This document shows positions 42,751 to 52,061 of a DNA stretch of 64,000 bases, one piece after another; position 1 is the first letter of the stretch; every line of letters starts with the position of its first letter. The position numbers and the translations under genes are program-made. The notes below the pieces were generated by a model. That model was not told the origin of the DNA and made no database searches. It saw only the letters and a program-made list of their open reading frames with translations. The stretch is from the NCBI GenBank assembly GCA_966250385.1, contig CBINHC010000010.1:62001-126000 (forward strand). Direction: 5' to 3'. This DNA comes from DASWTL01 sp966250385 (GTDB lineage Bacteria; Bacteroidota; Bacteroidia; Sphingobacteriales; Sphingobacteriaceae).

Positions 42751-44256
42751 TTACTGAATTACCTGTTTTTTATCCCACCATACTTTTTCAGTGATCGGCT
42801 TCAGTGCCGGTACATTCGGGTTTGCGGAACGTTCGCTCGCTGGGAACATCAGGCGCTTGGGAAATTTGTTGCCGGTTACGTTATCCATGGGCCATACCAG
42901 CTGACCCGGAATATAGGCAGCGTCTGAAGAATATACTGCACTGTGCCTGGGATACCCGGTACGGTTTTTTTCAAAAAACGCCTCGATCGCGTGGGACCCC
43001 GGAAGGGATGCCCATTTTTGAGTAATAATAGCTTCCAGTTTATGCTCGAAATCAGCTTCCTGAGGATATGCATACCTGCCGCCCGCCGCGGTAAACTCAG
43101 CGGCCCTGGCTCCTAGTTTAAACTGCTGAAATCCAGCTTCTACCCCGGCATTATACTGCTCTCTGGCACCGGCGCCGTTGAAGAAACGTTCCAGGGCCTC
43201 CGCCTGCAGAAAGTGAGATTCGGCAGCCGAAATAAAATCGACAGGATCCGTAGCTGTCTGCTTAAAGACAGAAATAAAGGTAGTTTTATCATTGAAGTTT
43301 GCCTGATCCATTCCTGTTATCGGATTTACTTCTGACTCCTTTCCGTCCTTGTAGTAGTACGCTTCCAGTCGCGGATCATCATTCGCCTTCAGGAAACTCA
43401 CGAACGTGTTACTTGCTCTTAAGTTTGTTTTCACGCCGCTCAGCTTTCTGACATTCATCTCATACATCGGATTGCTTTTATCCGGCTGGTCCTGGAATTT
43501 ATACAGTCCTGCACCGGCAGTAAGGAAGTTCCCGCCTTCAGCGTATAAACTTCTGATGCCGGCCTCCGCTTCCTGAGGTTTCGCATAAACCATCCGCAGG
43601 TACATTTTCAGCTTCAGGGTATTGGCGAATCTGATCCACTGGTTCATGTCTCCGTCAAATATCAGGTCGTTCGCTCCGGGGATGCTGTTACCTGGAGCAT
43701 TGAGATCCTTGGCAAGCGCCTGATCGAGCTCCTGCAGCAAGCCGGTATACACGGTAAATCCATCGTCAAACCGCGGCTTCAAATTTTCAACTCCTTTGAA
43801 TGCCTCCGTGTAGGGTACCTCATCGTAAAGGTCGGCAAGCACCTGGAAGGTGTAAGCCTTCATTACCGTGCCCATCAAATGATAGCGCCAGTCACCGGTT
43901 TCGGCGGAACGCTTGATCACATAATTATAATCATTCAATGCCCCCGCATATAATTCATCAAAACTGGTATTGAAGCTGTTTTGGTTAATATTATAGGTAT
44001 CTGTATTGCGATACTGATTGGCAAACGGGCTGTTGCTCCAATACTGGGACATAAAACCGCCGAGGATGGCATATTCGCCGCCGATCCGTCCGGCAGTGGA
44101 AATCACAGCAGAAGGAAAAACCAGACTCGGGGAGCTGTTGTCTATCGAAGGATTATTGGGATCCGTATTGATATCCAGCATTTTCTCACATCCGGTAAAG
44201 GAAATCAAAGCCGTCAGCGAAAAGACCACGAGCTTTTTTATTGTAATATTCTTCAT
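42751..44256 (-). CDS. SusD/RagB-like (SusD_2 type) outer-membrane substrate-binding lipoprotein
   Basis: 501 aa. Lipoprotein signal MKNITIKKLVVFSLTALISF with the lipid-anchored Cys in TGCEK. It continues MLDINTDPNNPS, and later has AYTFQVLADLYDEVPYTEAF and SHFLQAEALERF, typical of the SusD_2 branch with its TPR-like helices. It starts 1 bp after the SusC stop, so the two are translationally coupled and make the usual lid-and-barrel pair. No degradative enzyme is encoded nearby, so the substrate could be a peptide or another nutrient rather than a glycan. Confidence 0.92.
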   Translation of the reverse strand: MKNITIKKLVVFSLTALISFTGCEKMLDINTDPNNPSIDNSSPSLVFPSAVISTAGRIGGEYAILGGFMSQYWSNSPFANQYRNTDTYNINQNSFNTSFDELYAGALNDYNYVIKRSAETGDWRYHLMGTVMKAYTFQVLADLYDEVPYTEAFKGVENLKPRFDDGFTVYTGLLQELDQALAKDLNAPGNSIPGANDLIFDGDMNQWIRFANTLKLKMYLRMVYAKPQEAEAGIRSLYAEGGNFLTAGAGLYKFQDQPDKSNPMYEMNVRKLSGVKTNLRASNTFVSFLKANDDPRLEAYYYKDGKESEVNPITGMDQANFNDKTTFISVFKQTATDPVDFISAAESHFLQAEALERFFNGAGAREQYNAGVEAGFQQFKLGARAAEFTAAGGRYAYPQEADFEHKLEAIITQKWASLPGSHAIEAFFEKNRTGYPRHSAVYSSDAAYIPGQLVWPMDNVTGNKFPKRLMFPASERSANPNVPALKPITEKVWWDKKQVIQ

Positions 44257-44257
44257 G

Positions 44258-47200
44258 TTAAAATGTTGCTTTTAATGATAAACCATATGATCTGTTGGTC
44301 GGGCCGCCTGCAAATTCACCCCATTCTCCGGAAAGGTCATTATTATAGGTACTCACCTCCGGGTCGATGAAGGTATTTTCCTTAGGCAGCCACATCAGGA
44401 GGTTCCGGCCAAATGCTGTCAGGGTGATGTTTGAGGCTTTGAGCCGGGTAGCAACGGTTTTCGGCAACGTATAGGCCAGGGTGACATCCCGCAGTTTCAG
44501 AAATGTCTTATCCAGAACCTCCATGCGTGAAGCGATAGCAGAATTGGAGCTGGTACTCCAGTAATTGACGAAATTCGTCATATTAACCGGTGTAGTATTT
44601 TCCACATAGGTTACTTCCCCGTTGTCCCCGGTTACTTTGATAACTGAGTTGGGAACGATGAACGGTCTGCGGTCATTATAAAGAGTCTCTACACTATTTC
44701 CGACGAAGTTGTTCAGATGCGCCGTATATGACCAGAACAACCCGCCCTGGCGATAATCGAATGAAAACCCAAGATTAACATTCTTGTATTTGATCTGGTT
44801 CGTCAGGCCCATCGTATAATCCCGCTGTGCTGAGCCGTATTCCTCGTTCTGATCAGCCAGCAATGGCCGCCCTGAAGTCTGGTTGACAATAATGCGGCCC
44901 TGAGGGTCGCGGGCTGGCGCAGGACCTTCGTAGACGCCTAAAGGCTTGCCGACCCGGGCAACAAATTCGACGCCATAGGCATCGTTGATGGTGACTTTGG
45001 TCAGGCCTTCAGGAAGTTCGAGCACTTTATTCCTGTTTCTGGTGAAGGTATAGGTCATATCCCACTGGAAGCTGTTGTTTTTGACCGGTGTGCCGTTAAG
45101 GGCGATCTCCACACCCTTGTTCTCGATGGAACCAAAGTTTACCACCCGGGACATATAGCCGGTCGTTGCAGGGATAGGCACCGTAAAAATCTGGTCGCGC
45201 GTATTCTTATTATAATAAGAAAAATCTAAACCTACCCGGTTATTCAGGAACCTCATATCGGTACCGAACTCGTACTCGGTGGTCAGCTCAGGGGATAGCT
45301 TGCTGTTTCCTATCAGATTACTGATCTCGTAGGAGTTCACGCCGCCGAAAGGAAAGGTGATATTACCGAAGTTCAGGAATACATCACCTTTTGAGAGCAC
45401 TGAGGCGACCATGTAAGGATCTGCATCATTTCCTGTTTTTCCCCAGCTCGCCCTGAACTTCGCAAAGCTGAGTCCGTAGTTGTTCAACCCGTTTACAGCA
45501 TCGGTAAGAACAAAACTTAAACTGGCACCCGGGTAGAAGTAAGAATTCCTGTCCGTAGGTAATGTTGATGACCAGTCATTGCGGGCATTTAGTGTCAGGT
45601 ACAGATAATTGTTATAGGCAACGTTGGCCTGGGCGTACGTTCCCACCAATCTCCTTTTGGTATATCCGGTCGTGGATACCGGCGGCGCAGATGAATTGCT
45701 GAGCGCATAAAAATTCGGAATCGTTAACCCGGTGATCTGAGCAGCGAGATTCCTGGCGTTTCTTTCGTTGAAATTCACACCGACCATACCGTCTATGGTA
45801 AAGCTGTTGCTCAACTTCCGGTTCATACTGGTGATCCAGTCCGCATTGATCTCACCCCGGTATAAACTGGATTCGATCACGCCCCCCACATCCGGTGACC
45901 GGCCTTCATTAGGCGACCCCGGGCGGGCAGCATTAATCGCCGTCCACTCTTTGATCCGGCTGTCGGATACGTCGGTTCCGACCGTTAAACTTGAAGACAG
46001 CCAAGGCAGGAACTCATAGCTTAAGTTGACATTCCCATAGAATCGTTCACTATTGAAATCGTTACCATTCTCATTAATGGAGAAGTAAGGATTCGTAGCA
46101 TAAGGAGTGAAATAGTTGTCTTCATTGTGATACTTATTCCGGTAATCTTTAAATCCGGTGACCGGTATATCCCGCGGCATCTGAATTAGCTCCTGGAAGG
46201 TTGTAGACCCTGTACTGGTTCCCTGGCCCGCAGTAACCACGGCGGAGTTCCGGTTTACATAATTAAGTGAAGCGGCGATCTTTAGTGCCTGGGCAGTCGT
46301 ACTTCCCCTAATGCTGAAGCTGTTGCGGTCATAGGTATCCGAATTTCCCGGGACAACGCCGTTGCTGCCCACATTTCCGTAAGAAAAGTAAAAGGTCGAT
46401 TTTTCATTACCACCACTGACAGAGATAGCGTTATTCAGCTCAGATCCCCGGTCATAGAAGCCTTTGATATCCTGCGGCGCAAACGCTTTTTTAAGGCGTA
46501 CGTTATCCACCGCATTTCCCCACTCCCGCAGTTTGCCATCCATACGCGGGCCCCAGCTGCCATTTTCTTCGGGAACAAACTCACCGGACCACCCCTGGCC
46601 GTAAACATTCTGAAGGGTCGGGGTCATCAGCACACTGGAAATGGTGGCCGAGCTGTTGAAATCAATGTTCAGCTTTCCCGATTTGCCTTTTTTAGTGGTG
46701 ATCACAATCACGCCGTTGGCAGCCCGGGAGCCGTACAGGTTGGAAGCGGCCGCACCTTTTAAGATATTAATCGTTTCAATATCGTTCGGGTTGATATCGT
46801 TGGCATTGTTCCCGAAGTCAGTAGCCCGGTTAGTTCCCGAGGTACCATACCGGGTATTATCTACCGGGACCCCGTCAATAATGTAAAGTGGCTGATTCGA
46901 GCCGTTTACCGAAGAATAGCCCCGCAGGATCACCTTGCTGGATGCGCCCGGAGCGCCCGATTGCGATGAAATGTTCACTCCGGCAACCTTACCCTGCAAC
47001 CCGTCCAGCATGGACACGGGCGAGGTTCGGTTGATCTCCTCGCTGCCGACCTGTGTGGCAGCATAACCGAGTGATTTTTTTTCTTTGGACATCCCCAGAG
47101 CGGTCACAACCACCTCGGAGAGTTGCTTGGAGTCTGTTACCAGGACAACGTTCAGCACGCTGCGGGAACCTGCCTGAACGTCTTGTCGAACGAAGCCGAT

Positions 47201-47428
47201 GTACGAGAATTCAAGAACTCCGGCACCCTGTGGAAGAACGATGGAATAGTTCCCATCCATCCCGGTGCTCACACCGGTTCCGGTACCCTTTACTTTTACG
47301 GACACACCCGGTAAAGGCAAACCGTCCTCCGCGGCAGTTACCTTACCAGTGATCGTCCGGCTTTGAGCCATAGCACCTGTGATGGTGACTATGCACAACA
47401 TTAAGAAGGCTAGTAATTTTAGTTTCAT
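44258..47428 (-). CDS. SusC/RagA-type TonB-dependent outer-membrane transporter
   Basis: 1056 aa. Signal peptide (about 1-21), carboxypeptidase-regulatory-like domain (about 24-110, with ITGKVTAAEDGLPLPGVSV), plug domain (about 115-240, with the SusC signature around GTSGTNRATDF and INILKGAAASNLYGSRAANG) and a barrel ending in FGRNLLMWLP and a terminal Phe. The VVVTALGM stretch is the TonB box region. It heads the SusC-SusD-lipoprotein operon and lies 111 bp downstream of an AraC gene in the same direction, which suggests local control. There is no N-terminal secretin/STN domain, so anti-sigma control of the FecR kind is unlikely. Confidence 0.95.
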   Translation of the reverse strand: MKLKLLAFLMLCIVTITGAMAQSRTITGKVTAAEDGLPLPGVSVKVKGTGTGVSTGMDGNYSIVLPQGAGVLEFSYIGFVRQDVQAGSRSVLNVVLVTDSKQLSEVVVTALGMSKEKKSLGYAATQVGSEEINRTSPVSMLDGLQGKVAGVNISSQSGAPGASSKVILRGYSSVNGSNQPLYIIDGVPVDNTRYGTSGTNRATDFGNNANDINPNDIETINILKGAAASNLYGSRAANGVIVITTKKGKSGKLNIDFNSSATISSVLMTPTLQNVYGQGWSGEFVPEENGSWGPRMDGKLREWGNAVDNVRLKKAFAPQDIKGFYDRGSELNNAISVSGGNEKSTFYFSYGNVGSNGVVPGNSDTYDRNSFSIRGSTTAQALKIAASLNYVNRNSAVVTAGQGTSTGSTTFQELIQMPRDIPVTGFKDYRNKYHNEDNYFTPYATNPYFSINENGNDFNSERFYGNVNLSYEFLPWLSSSLTVGTDVSDSRIKEWTAINAARPGSPNEGRSPDVGGVIESSLYRGEINADWITSMNRKLSNSFTIDGMVGVNFNERNARNLAAQITGLTIPNFYALSNSSAPPVSTTGYTKRRLVGTYAQANVAYNNYLYLTLNARNDWSSTLPTDRNSYFYPGASLSFVLTDAVNGLNNYGLSFAKFRASWGKTGNDADPYMVASVLSKGDVFLNFGNITFPFGGVNSYEISNLIGNSKLSPELTTEYEFGTDMRFLNNRVGLDFSYYNKNTRDQIFTVPIPATTGYMSRVVNFGSIENKGVEIALNGTPVKNNSFQWDMTYTFTRNRNKVLELPEGLTKVTINDAYGVEFVARVGKPLGVYEGPAPARDPQGRIIVNQTSGRPLLADQNEEYGSAQRDYTMGLTNQIKYKNVNLGFSFDYRQGGLFWSYTAHLNNFVGNSVETLYNDRRPFIVPNSVIKVTGDNGEVTYVENTTPVNMTNFVNYWSTSSNSAIASRMEVLDKTFLKLRDVTLAYTLPKTVATRLKASNITLTAFGRNLLMWLPKENTFIDPEVSTYNNDLSGEWGEFAGGPTNRSYGLSLKATF

Positions 47429-47451
47429 TTAATTTGATTTAGGATTAATTA

Positions 47452-47502
47452 CGCAGGTAATATTAGGAACTACCGTGACGGCGGGATGTGACAATATCAC
47501 CT
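47452..47502 (-). promoter_or_regulatory. Candidate promoter and shared motif upstream of SusC
   Basis: In the minus direction TTG is followed after 19 bases by TAGTTCCT, the right spacing for a Bacteroidota promoter but a weak -7 box. Overlapping it is AGGTGATATTGTC (complement of 47490-47502), nearly the same as AAGGTGATATTTTC upstream of the NTF2-like gene at about 42161-42174. Binding by the adjacent AraC regulator is possible but untested. Confidence 0.3.
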
Positions 47503-47539
47503 ATCGGTCCGTGTAGCCTGTTCGTTGCAAACGGCCGGA

Positions 47540-48421
47540 TCAGGCCAGCACCGGTTGGGAACTGCCCGGGTATCTGGCAGGCGTATGGTGATAGGCCTTT
47601 TTGAAAAAGCTGATAAAGGAACTGGTGCAGTCAAATCCGACAATTGCCGCAATGTCTTTGACCTGCTGGCCTCCGGCTTCCAGGAGATACCGGGCGCGTT
47701 CGAGTCTTACCCGGATCAGGAACTGGTAAGGGGATATATTATAAGCCTGCCTGAAAGACCGCAGCAGGTGATTTTTAGACAGGCAGGCCACACCGGCGAT
47801 CTCTTCCAGGGTCAGCTTCTTGTGGTAATTACTGAGAATAAAATCTTTAGCCAATAACAGGCGCTTAAGAACCTCAACCCGCGTGCTCTTTTGCAGGAAA
47901 TCCAGCTTTTCCATACGGGAGACGACCTCCGCATTGAAGGTCTTATGATAGTTAATCAGGTAATGGTGCAGGTAGGTATTCAAAAGCAGATCATCTGAAC
48001 AGCCGGCTTCGAGGTTTCGCTTCAGGTTGATAACCGTATACCTCAGGTCACCTTGCAAAGGAAATATGGCCAGGGGCAAATTAATGGTCTGATGATCGTT
48101 GCAAAACGGGTCGTCAAGTAACTGTTTTGTTTTACCTCCAGAACTTTTCATAAAATCGCCGAAAAATTCCCGGGTTATCTCTATGGAAAAGCTGTAAACG
48201 GGATCGGACGAATTGACCTCCCGGTTATAAGACACCCCCTCATTCAGCCAGAGAAAATGCCCCGGATAAAGGGTTATCGACCGGTTACCTGATGAATAAT
48301 GTTCCTGACCGTCAAAAACCAGGCGAAAGGTACATTTAGAGGCTCGTTCGGAAGTTTGCTCCCGGTATACGGTATTCAGCGTCAGCTGATTCTGATTACT
48401 AAGCGTTTTAACAAATTCCAT
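47540..48421 (-). CDS. AraC family transcriptional regulator next to SusC
   Basis: 293 aa from the ATG at 48421 (MEFVKTLSNQNQL). The longer open frame to 48526 overlaps the upstream VOC-like gene and is not needed. An N-terminal cupin-like sensing half (with ITLYPGHFLWLNEG) is followed by a double HTH: LTLEEIAGVACLSKNHLLRS and the second helix VKDIAAIVGFDCTSSFISFF, ending FKKAYHHTPARY. It starts 10 bp after the VOC-like gene and is followed by the SusC operon, its likely target. A paralogue with the same VOC-AraC arrangement lies at 53123-54473. Confidence 0.9.
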   Translation of the reverse strand: MEFVKTLSNQNQLTLNTVYREQTSERASKCTFRLVFDGQEHYSSGNRSITLYPGHFLWLNEGVSYNREVNSSDPVYSFSIEITREFFGDFMKSSGGKTKQLLDDPFCNDHQTINLPLAIFPLQGDLRYTVINLKRNLEAGCSDDLLLNTYLHHYLINYHKTFNAEVVSRMEKLDFLQKSTRVEVLKRLLLAKDFILSNYHKKLTLEEIAGVACLSKNHLLRSFRQAYNISPYQFLIRVRLERARYLLEAGGQQVKDIAAIVGFDCTSSFISFFKKAYHHTPARYPGSSQPVLA

Positions 48422-48431
48422 TTTAATTCGA

Positions 48432-48806
48432 TTAATATTGTCTTTCCTCCAGCAGCATGAACAGGTTGCCCGCCGCATCGGTAAAGTCCACGGCCAGTCC
48501 GAAGCTGAAATACTGTGGTTCGCCAATAAATTGAAGCGATTCCCGCTTCAGGTAGTGATAATCCCGAAGGCAATCGGAGGTATTGATAATGATTCGGTTC
48601 GGAGGTCCGGAGGCGCGGGTTTCGGTCAGTATGGTCGTGAACCCCGAAGGGGCGACCAGGACCACCCACCCCTTCCTGAAGCACAGGTCATCCTGGCGTT
48701 CGCGGTATTTGAGTTTTGTGATAAAAAACTGCTTCACCATACCCACCTGGCGAACCGGCAGCAGGATATTCCTGATCTCAAGTGAAAATTGTTGTGTCGA
48801 CACCAT
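48432..48806 (-). CDS. VOC-superfamily (glyoxalase-like) small protein paired with AraC
   Basis: 124 aa, typical for a single VOC module pair. It has IRNILLPVRQVGMVKQFFITKLKYRERQ at the start (the first beta-alpha unit), VVLVAPSG and ILTET in the middle, and LAVDFTDAAGNLFMLLEERQY at the end. The last motif is the classic second VOC unit with a Glu metal ligand position. The first ligand position (usually His or Glu in the first strand) is not evident, so it may bind rather than convert its ligand. It sits immediately upstream of AraC on the same strand. A related half-sized copy precedes the second AraC gene. Confidence 0.75.
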   Translation of the reverse strand: MVSTQQFSLEIRNILLPVRQVGMVKQFFITKLKYRERQDDLCFRKGWVVLVAPSGFTTILTETRASGPPNRIIINTSDCLRDYHYLKRESLQFIGEPQYFSFGLAVDFTDAAGNLFMLLEERQY

Positions 48807-49063
48807 ATCCGTTTACGTAACCACTTACACAATCATCTATGCGCGTGTATGTGGCCGCAAAAGTATTCAGGGTCCGGGCGACAGATTTGTAAAATACTGC
48901 CCTATTGAAATTGTATCACGGTTTTTACTGAGTTCCGGAGACCCGGATGGCTCTCGGGTTGCCCCGGGATCAGACAGAAGAATGTCAGGAACTGCCTCCA
49001 TTGATCTGGCTGACTCAAAGCGCGAAAGCTCAGGAAAGAGGGATATGCAGCAGAGGCGGACCA
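48807..49063. other. Intergenic region between the VOC/AraC operon and the PD40 gene
   Basis: Both flanking genes are on the minus strand, so this region carries the promoter of the VOC-AraC pair and the 3' end of the PD40 transcript. I see no gene. The frames crossing it (plus strand 48583-49110, minus strand around 48867-49099) have biased, low-complexity composition and no start or domain signal. Confidence 0.4.
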
Positions 49064-49096
49064 CAACAAAAGCCCCGGCAGGGAATGCACGGGGCT
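49064..49096 (-). terminator. Probable intrinsic terminator of the PD40 gene
   Basis: AGCCCCG (49071-49077) and CGGGGCT (49090-49096) form a 7-bp GC-rich stem with a 12-nt loop. In the minus direction it is followed by TTTTGTTG. It lies about 100 bp after the stop at 49194. Confidence 0.55.
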
Positions 49097-49193
49097 CATC
49101 AGGAAAATGAATGATTATTCTTCAGCGGTTCGTAGCAGGCAATACGGTCTGTCGGTGTATGAAGACAGCGCCTCAGGCTTTTTTGAACGTGGT

Positions 49194-50162
49194 TTAGTGA
49201 GCGCCCGTATTCAATCGTTGAATGTTTTCAATGTTCACTTCCCAGATATTCCCGAGCCCGTTAAACGACGACCGCAGTTCCCGGATAAACGCTTTGTTCG
49301 TAACCGCCTTTTGCCGGGGCGGAGCCGTAACCCCCTGCGGGCGGTTACTGGTGAAATATAATGTTTTGCCATCGGGAGAAATCCCGGGCTGCCCTTCACT
49401 ACCGGGTGAGTTTACATCCTTTCCCAGGTTAACCGGCCCGGTCCATTTTCCGCCGTTGTTGAAAGCCACGTAAAGATCCGTTCCGCCCATTCCTTTACGG
49501 CTGGCACTGGTAAAAATGATGAAGGTCCCGTCCGGGGAAACGGCCGGATCAAGGTCGCGATGCTGCGGCGAATTGAACGGCAGCTTCACAGCCGGGCCGT
49601 ATTTCCCGTTCTGATTTTGAACATAATAGATGTCACTGTCGAAAAGGCTGTCGACAGCGCTGAAATACAGGTCGTTTTTTTCGGTCAGGCTCGGGTAAAG
49701 AGGCAATACGGTCTGATAGAAATCGCCTTCCAGAAGTACCGGCTCCTGGGGCTGATGAAAAGGTGGTTTAACTACCCATATACCGTAATCCGAGGGTTTC
49801 TTCTGATATTTTGATGGCCGGTCGGAAATGAAGATCATCATGGACTGATCGGGAGCGATGAATGGATCGGCATCTCTGAACCGGCCGGAATAAGGGACCA
49901 GCCTGGGTTCCCGCCACTCCCCCTTCCGGTTGCTGGTGGTGACGATCGCTATCCGGCGCCAGTCAGGAAGCAATGCTTTGGAAAAAAAGGCCCTGTCGGA
50001 TGAAGCTGTTTTGGTGAAGTTAAACTCAAAATCGGGCGAGGATACTGTTCCCTCGCCCACTAACCTCGGGGCTCCGGTGGCTGAAACGGACTCCTGGGCC
50101 AGGGCGCAGTTTGTTGTAATCAGGGTCAGAGCTATAGCTGTTGAGAAGAAGTTTCTTTTCAT
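49194..50162 (-). CDS. Secreted PD40/TolB-like beta-propeller protein
   Basis: 322 aa with a signal peptide (about 1-22, ending CALAQE). The body contains several PD40 (WD40-like TolB) repeats: DADPFIAPDQSMMIFISDRP, DLDPAVSPDGTFIIFTSASR and GQPGISPDGKTLYFTSNRP, the last a textbook example. Such propellers occur in periplasmic proteins of Bacteroidota, often as binding or scaffold modules, and also in the N-terminal half of some peptidases. No catalytic or OmpA-like domain is attached here, so a specific function cannot be assigned. It appears monocistronic, with a probable terminator at 49064-49096. Confidence 0.82.
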   Translation of the reverse strand: MKRNFFSTAIALTLITTNCALAQESVSATGAPRLVGEGTVSSPDFEFNFTKTASSDRAFFSKALLPDWRRIAIVTTSNRKGEWREPRLVPYSGRFRDADPFIAPDQSMMIFISDRPSKYQKKPSDYGIWVVKPPFHQPQEPVLLEGDFYQTVLPLYPSLTEKNDLYFSAVDSLFDSDIYYVQNQNGKYGPAVKLPFNSPQHRDLDPAVSPDGTFIIFTSASRKGMGGTDLYVAFNNGGKWTGPVNLGKDVNSPGSEGQPGISPDGKTLYFTSNRPQGVTAPPRQKAVTNKAFIRELRSSFNGLGNIWEVNIENIQRLNTGAH

Positions 50163-50305
50163 AAAGGATCAAATTTCTGTTTGGACCATAAATGCGCCGG
50201 CGTGTTACGACCGGTGAAAATCTATTGTATTGATCAGTTCAGTGCTTTTTCGGGAGACGGGTCCCCTGCCCTCCTGTTTTTGTTATTTACCGACTGCCCT
50301 CCCGG

Positions 50306-50842
50306 TCAGTGCCCGGTGGTTTCCAGATAGTTAACAACTACAGGCAGCGCGCGGATGTCCCGTTTAGCAAACCGAACGTCCGGGGCTATACCTGTTTGAT
50401 TAAAAGGCTGAGCAGGGAGCCGCGATGAGCGGGAAGTTGGAACCGTCACCGTCCAGAATCCTGAAGGCGGTTCCACTGTTCTGAGATTGGAGTAATCAAG
50501 CGTTCCGCTCGAATTTTCCTTACCGAAGATGACTACCTTACTGCTTTGCTTTGCAAAAGGCAGAAACTCCTCGGTTGCGCTTCCGCATTTCCCGTCAATG
50601 AGAATTGCAATCTTACGGGGATTCCGGTAGACCGAATCAGACTCCAGGGTATTGGCTAACTTGCCGGTCATACTGACAAAGGTATTGGGAGCCTTTTCCA
50701 TCTTCAGAATGAATCCTTTCAGGAACTCCCTCGTATTCTGCGGCACTCCCGGATTTTCGACTAATTGCCGGTACATGCTGATATTATCCGCGGTAGCCAG
50801 GAATTTCGAATCTTGAAGTTTTAAATATTTGATGATGCTCAT
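50306..50842 (-). pseudogene. S41 family peptidase, 5'-truncated remnant
   Basis: 178 codons matching only the C-terminal part of tail-specific S41 peptidases. It has SKFLATADNISMYRQLV, then ILIDGKCGSATEEFL with the catalytic Ser context, VVIFGKENSSGTLDYSN, and a closing TGIAPDV motif. Full-length members are about 400-500 aa with a signal peptide and an N-terminal helical region, all missing here. The frame starts with an ATG that has no signal sequence. Going upstream in the same frame there is a TAG two codons before the ATG, then an unrelated-looking peptide (next entry), then the dehydratase gene. A deletion joining this tail to other DNA is the simplest explanation; expression of a stable product is unlikely. 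Confidence 0.75.
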
Positions 50843-50848
50843 GTTCGG

Positions 50849-50935
50849 CTATATTATTAATCGTTGAATGTCTTGCATGAGCTTCCGGCCATCATTAGTC
50901 TTCACAAACTCATGGGTTCCTCCGCTGATAACAGT
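50849..50935 (-). pseudogene. Possible C-terminal remnant of another protein at the deletion scar
   Basis: In frame with the S41 remnant but ended by a TAG, the sequence encodes VISGGTHEFVKTNDGRKL and MQDIQRLII. It reads like a genuine protein tail (charged helix, no stops), loosely reminiscent of hydrolase C-termini, but I cannot identify it. It supports the idea that the S41 gene was cut by a deletion that fused it to a neighbour's end. Confidence 0.25.
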
Positions 50936-50976
50936 GCGGCGGAAATGCAGTGACAAAGAGACACAGGGGCTGCAGA

Positions 50977-51942
50977 TCAAGATTGAGGTGGCCGGATCAG
51001 GTCATTAAGGCGGGCCTTCGATATGTTCGATCCGGTCAGAATTAAAACGACGGTTTTCCCTGCTGTATCAAGCTTTCCGGAAAGCAGCGCCGCGACGGCA
51101 ACAACCCCGGAAGGCTCGACAACCATCTTGTGCGTATTCAGCACCCATTCCATGGCGCTCATGATATCAGTTTCCGAGACGGTGACCACCTGATCGACCA
51201 CATCCAGGAACAGCGGCAGCGTTAAGGTCTCCGGTTCGATATAGCCACTCAGACCGGTGGCAATGGAAGGTCGCAGGTTAACCAGGATGGCTTTGCGCGC
51301 CTTAAACCATTCAAAGAATGTGGGGCTGTTCTCGGCCTGCACGGCCACCACCTGAATTCCGGGATTGATTTGCTTGACATACGCACCAACGCCGGAAGCT
51401 AACCCTCCGCCACCGACCGGCACCAGCACGATATCGGCTTCCGGTAGCTGGTCCAGCAGCTCAGCTCCTATCGTACCGCCGCCGAGGACCATATTGACAT
51501 TGTTGTAGGCTGAAATAAAGGTCATCCGCTGATTTCGGGAAGCCTCCAGCGCCTTTTGCCGGGCAGTTTCAATGTCATCGAAGAACGTGATATCAGCACC
51601 GCATTCTCTCATGAAGCTGAGCTTTATGGGATCCGCATCACAGGGAAGACAGATGTGAACGGGAATCCCGAGCTTCTTACCTGCAAATGCAAGCCCCATT
51701 CCATGGTTGCCTGCGGTTGGAGCTATTACGCCACGTCGACGCTCTTCTCTGCCTAACTGGCCGAGCACCTGGAACGCACCGCGGACTTTGAAGGAACCGG
51801 TAGGCTGCAGGTTTTCGAGTTTCAGGTAAACCGGCCCCTGGGCGCGGGCTGATAATGGCTCCGAATACAGCATATCGGTTGGAGCCACCCACGGTTCAAT
51901 ATTGCTTTTAGCCCTTATTACAGACTCTTTCGATATTTTCAT
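50977..51942 (-). CDS. PLP-dependent serine/threonine dehydratase family enzyme
   Basis: 321 aa from the ATG at 51942 (MKISKESVIRAK); the open frame to 51996 begins with TTG and adds an unrelated tail. It has the fold type II PLP signature PTGSFKVRGA with Lys52 as the Schiff-base lysine, TAGNHGMGLAFAGKKLG, a glycine loop VPVGGGGLASG for the cofactor phosphate, and a closing LTGSNIS. The family includes catabolic threonine/serine dehydratases and hydroxyectoine-pathway EutB-like enzymes. It lacks the C-terminal ACT domain of biosynthetic IlvA, so a catabolic or amino-acid-detoxifying role is more likely than isoleucine synthesis. A RidA-family gene lies 119 bp upstream on the same strand, which is functionally consistent because RidA clears the enamine/imine products of such enzymes. 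Confidence 0.88.
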   Translation of the reverse strand: MKISKESVIRAKSNIEPWVAPTDMLYSEPLSARAQGPVYLKLENLQPTGSFKVRGAFQVLGQLGREERRRGVIAPTAGNHGMGLAFAGKKLGIPVHICLPCDADPIKLSFMRECGADITFFDDIETARQKALEASRNQRMTFISAYNNVNMVLGGGTIGAELLDQLPEADIVLVPVGGGGLASGVGAYVKQINPGIQVVAVQAENSPTFFEWFKARKAILVNLRPSIATGLSGYIEPETLTLPLFLDVVDQVVTVSETDIMSAMEWVLNTHKMVVEPSGVVAVAALLSGKLDTAGKTVVLILTGSNISKARLNDLIRPPQS

Positions 51943-52061
51943 CGTTACCGGTTTCAGATTCAAAGGAAATGTTCTTCGTAAACTCGTGTATAGCAAAAAA
52001 TCACCAAATTGATGAGGAACGGTCCCCCATCCCGATCACTGGATCTCCCGCTGTGCGCGGA

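Noticed and set aside
48867..49110. Overlapping short frames in the gap after the VOC-AraC unit
   Set aside because: Several frames on both strands are open only because of composition; none has a start, domain or conserved motif.
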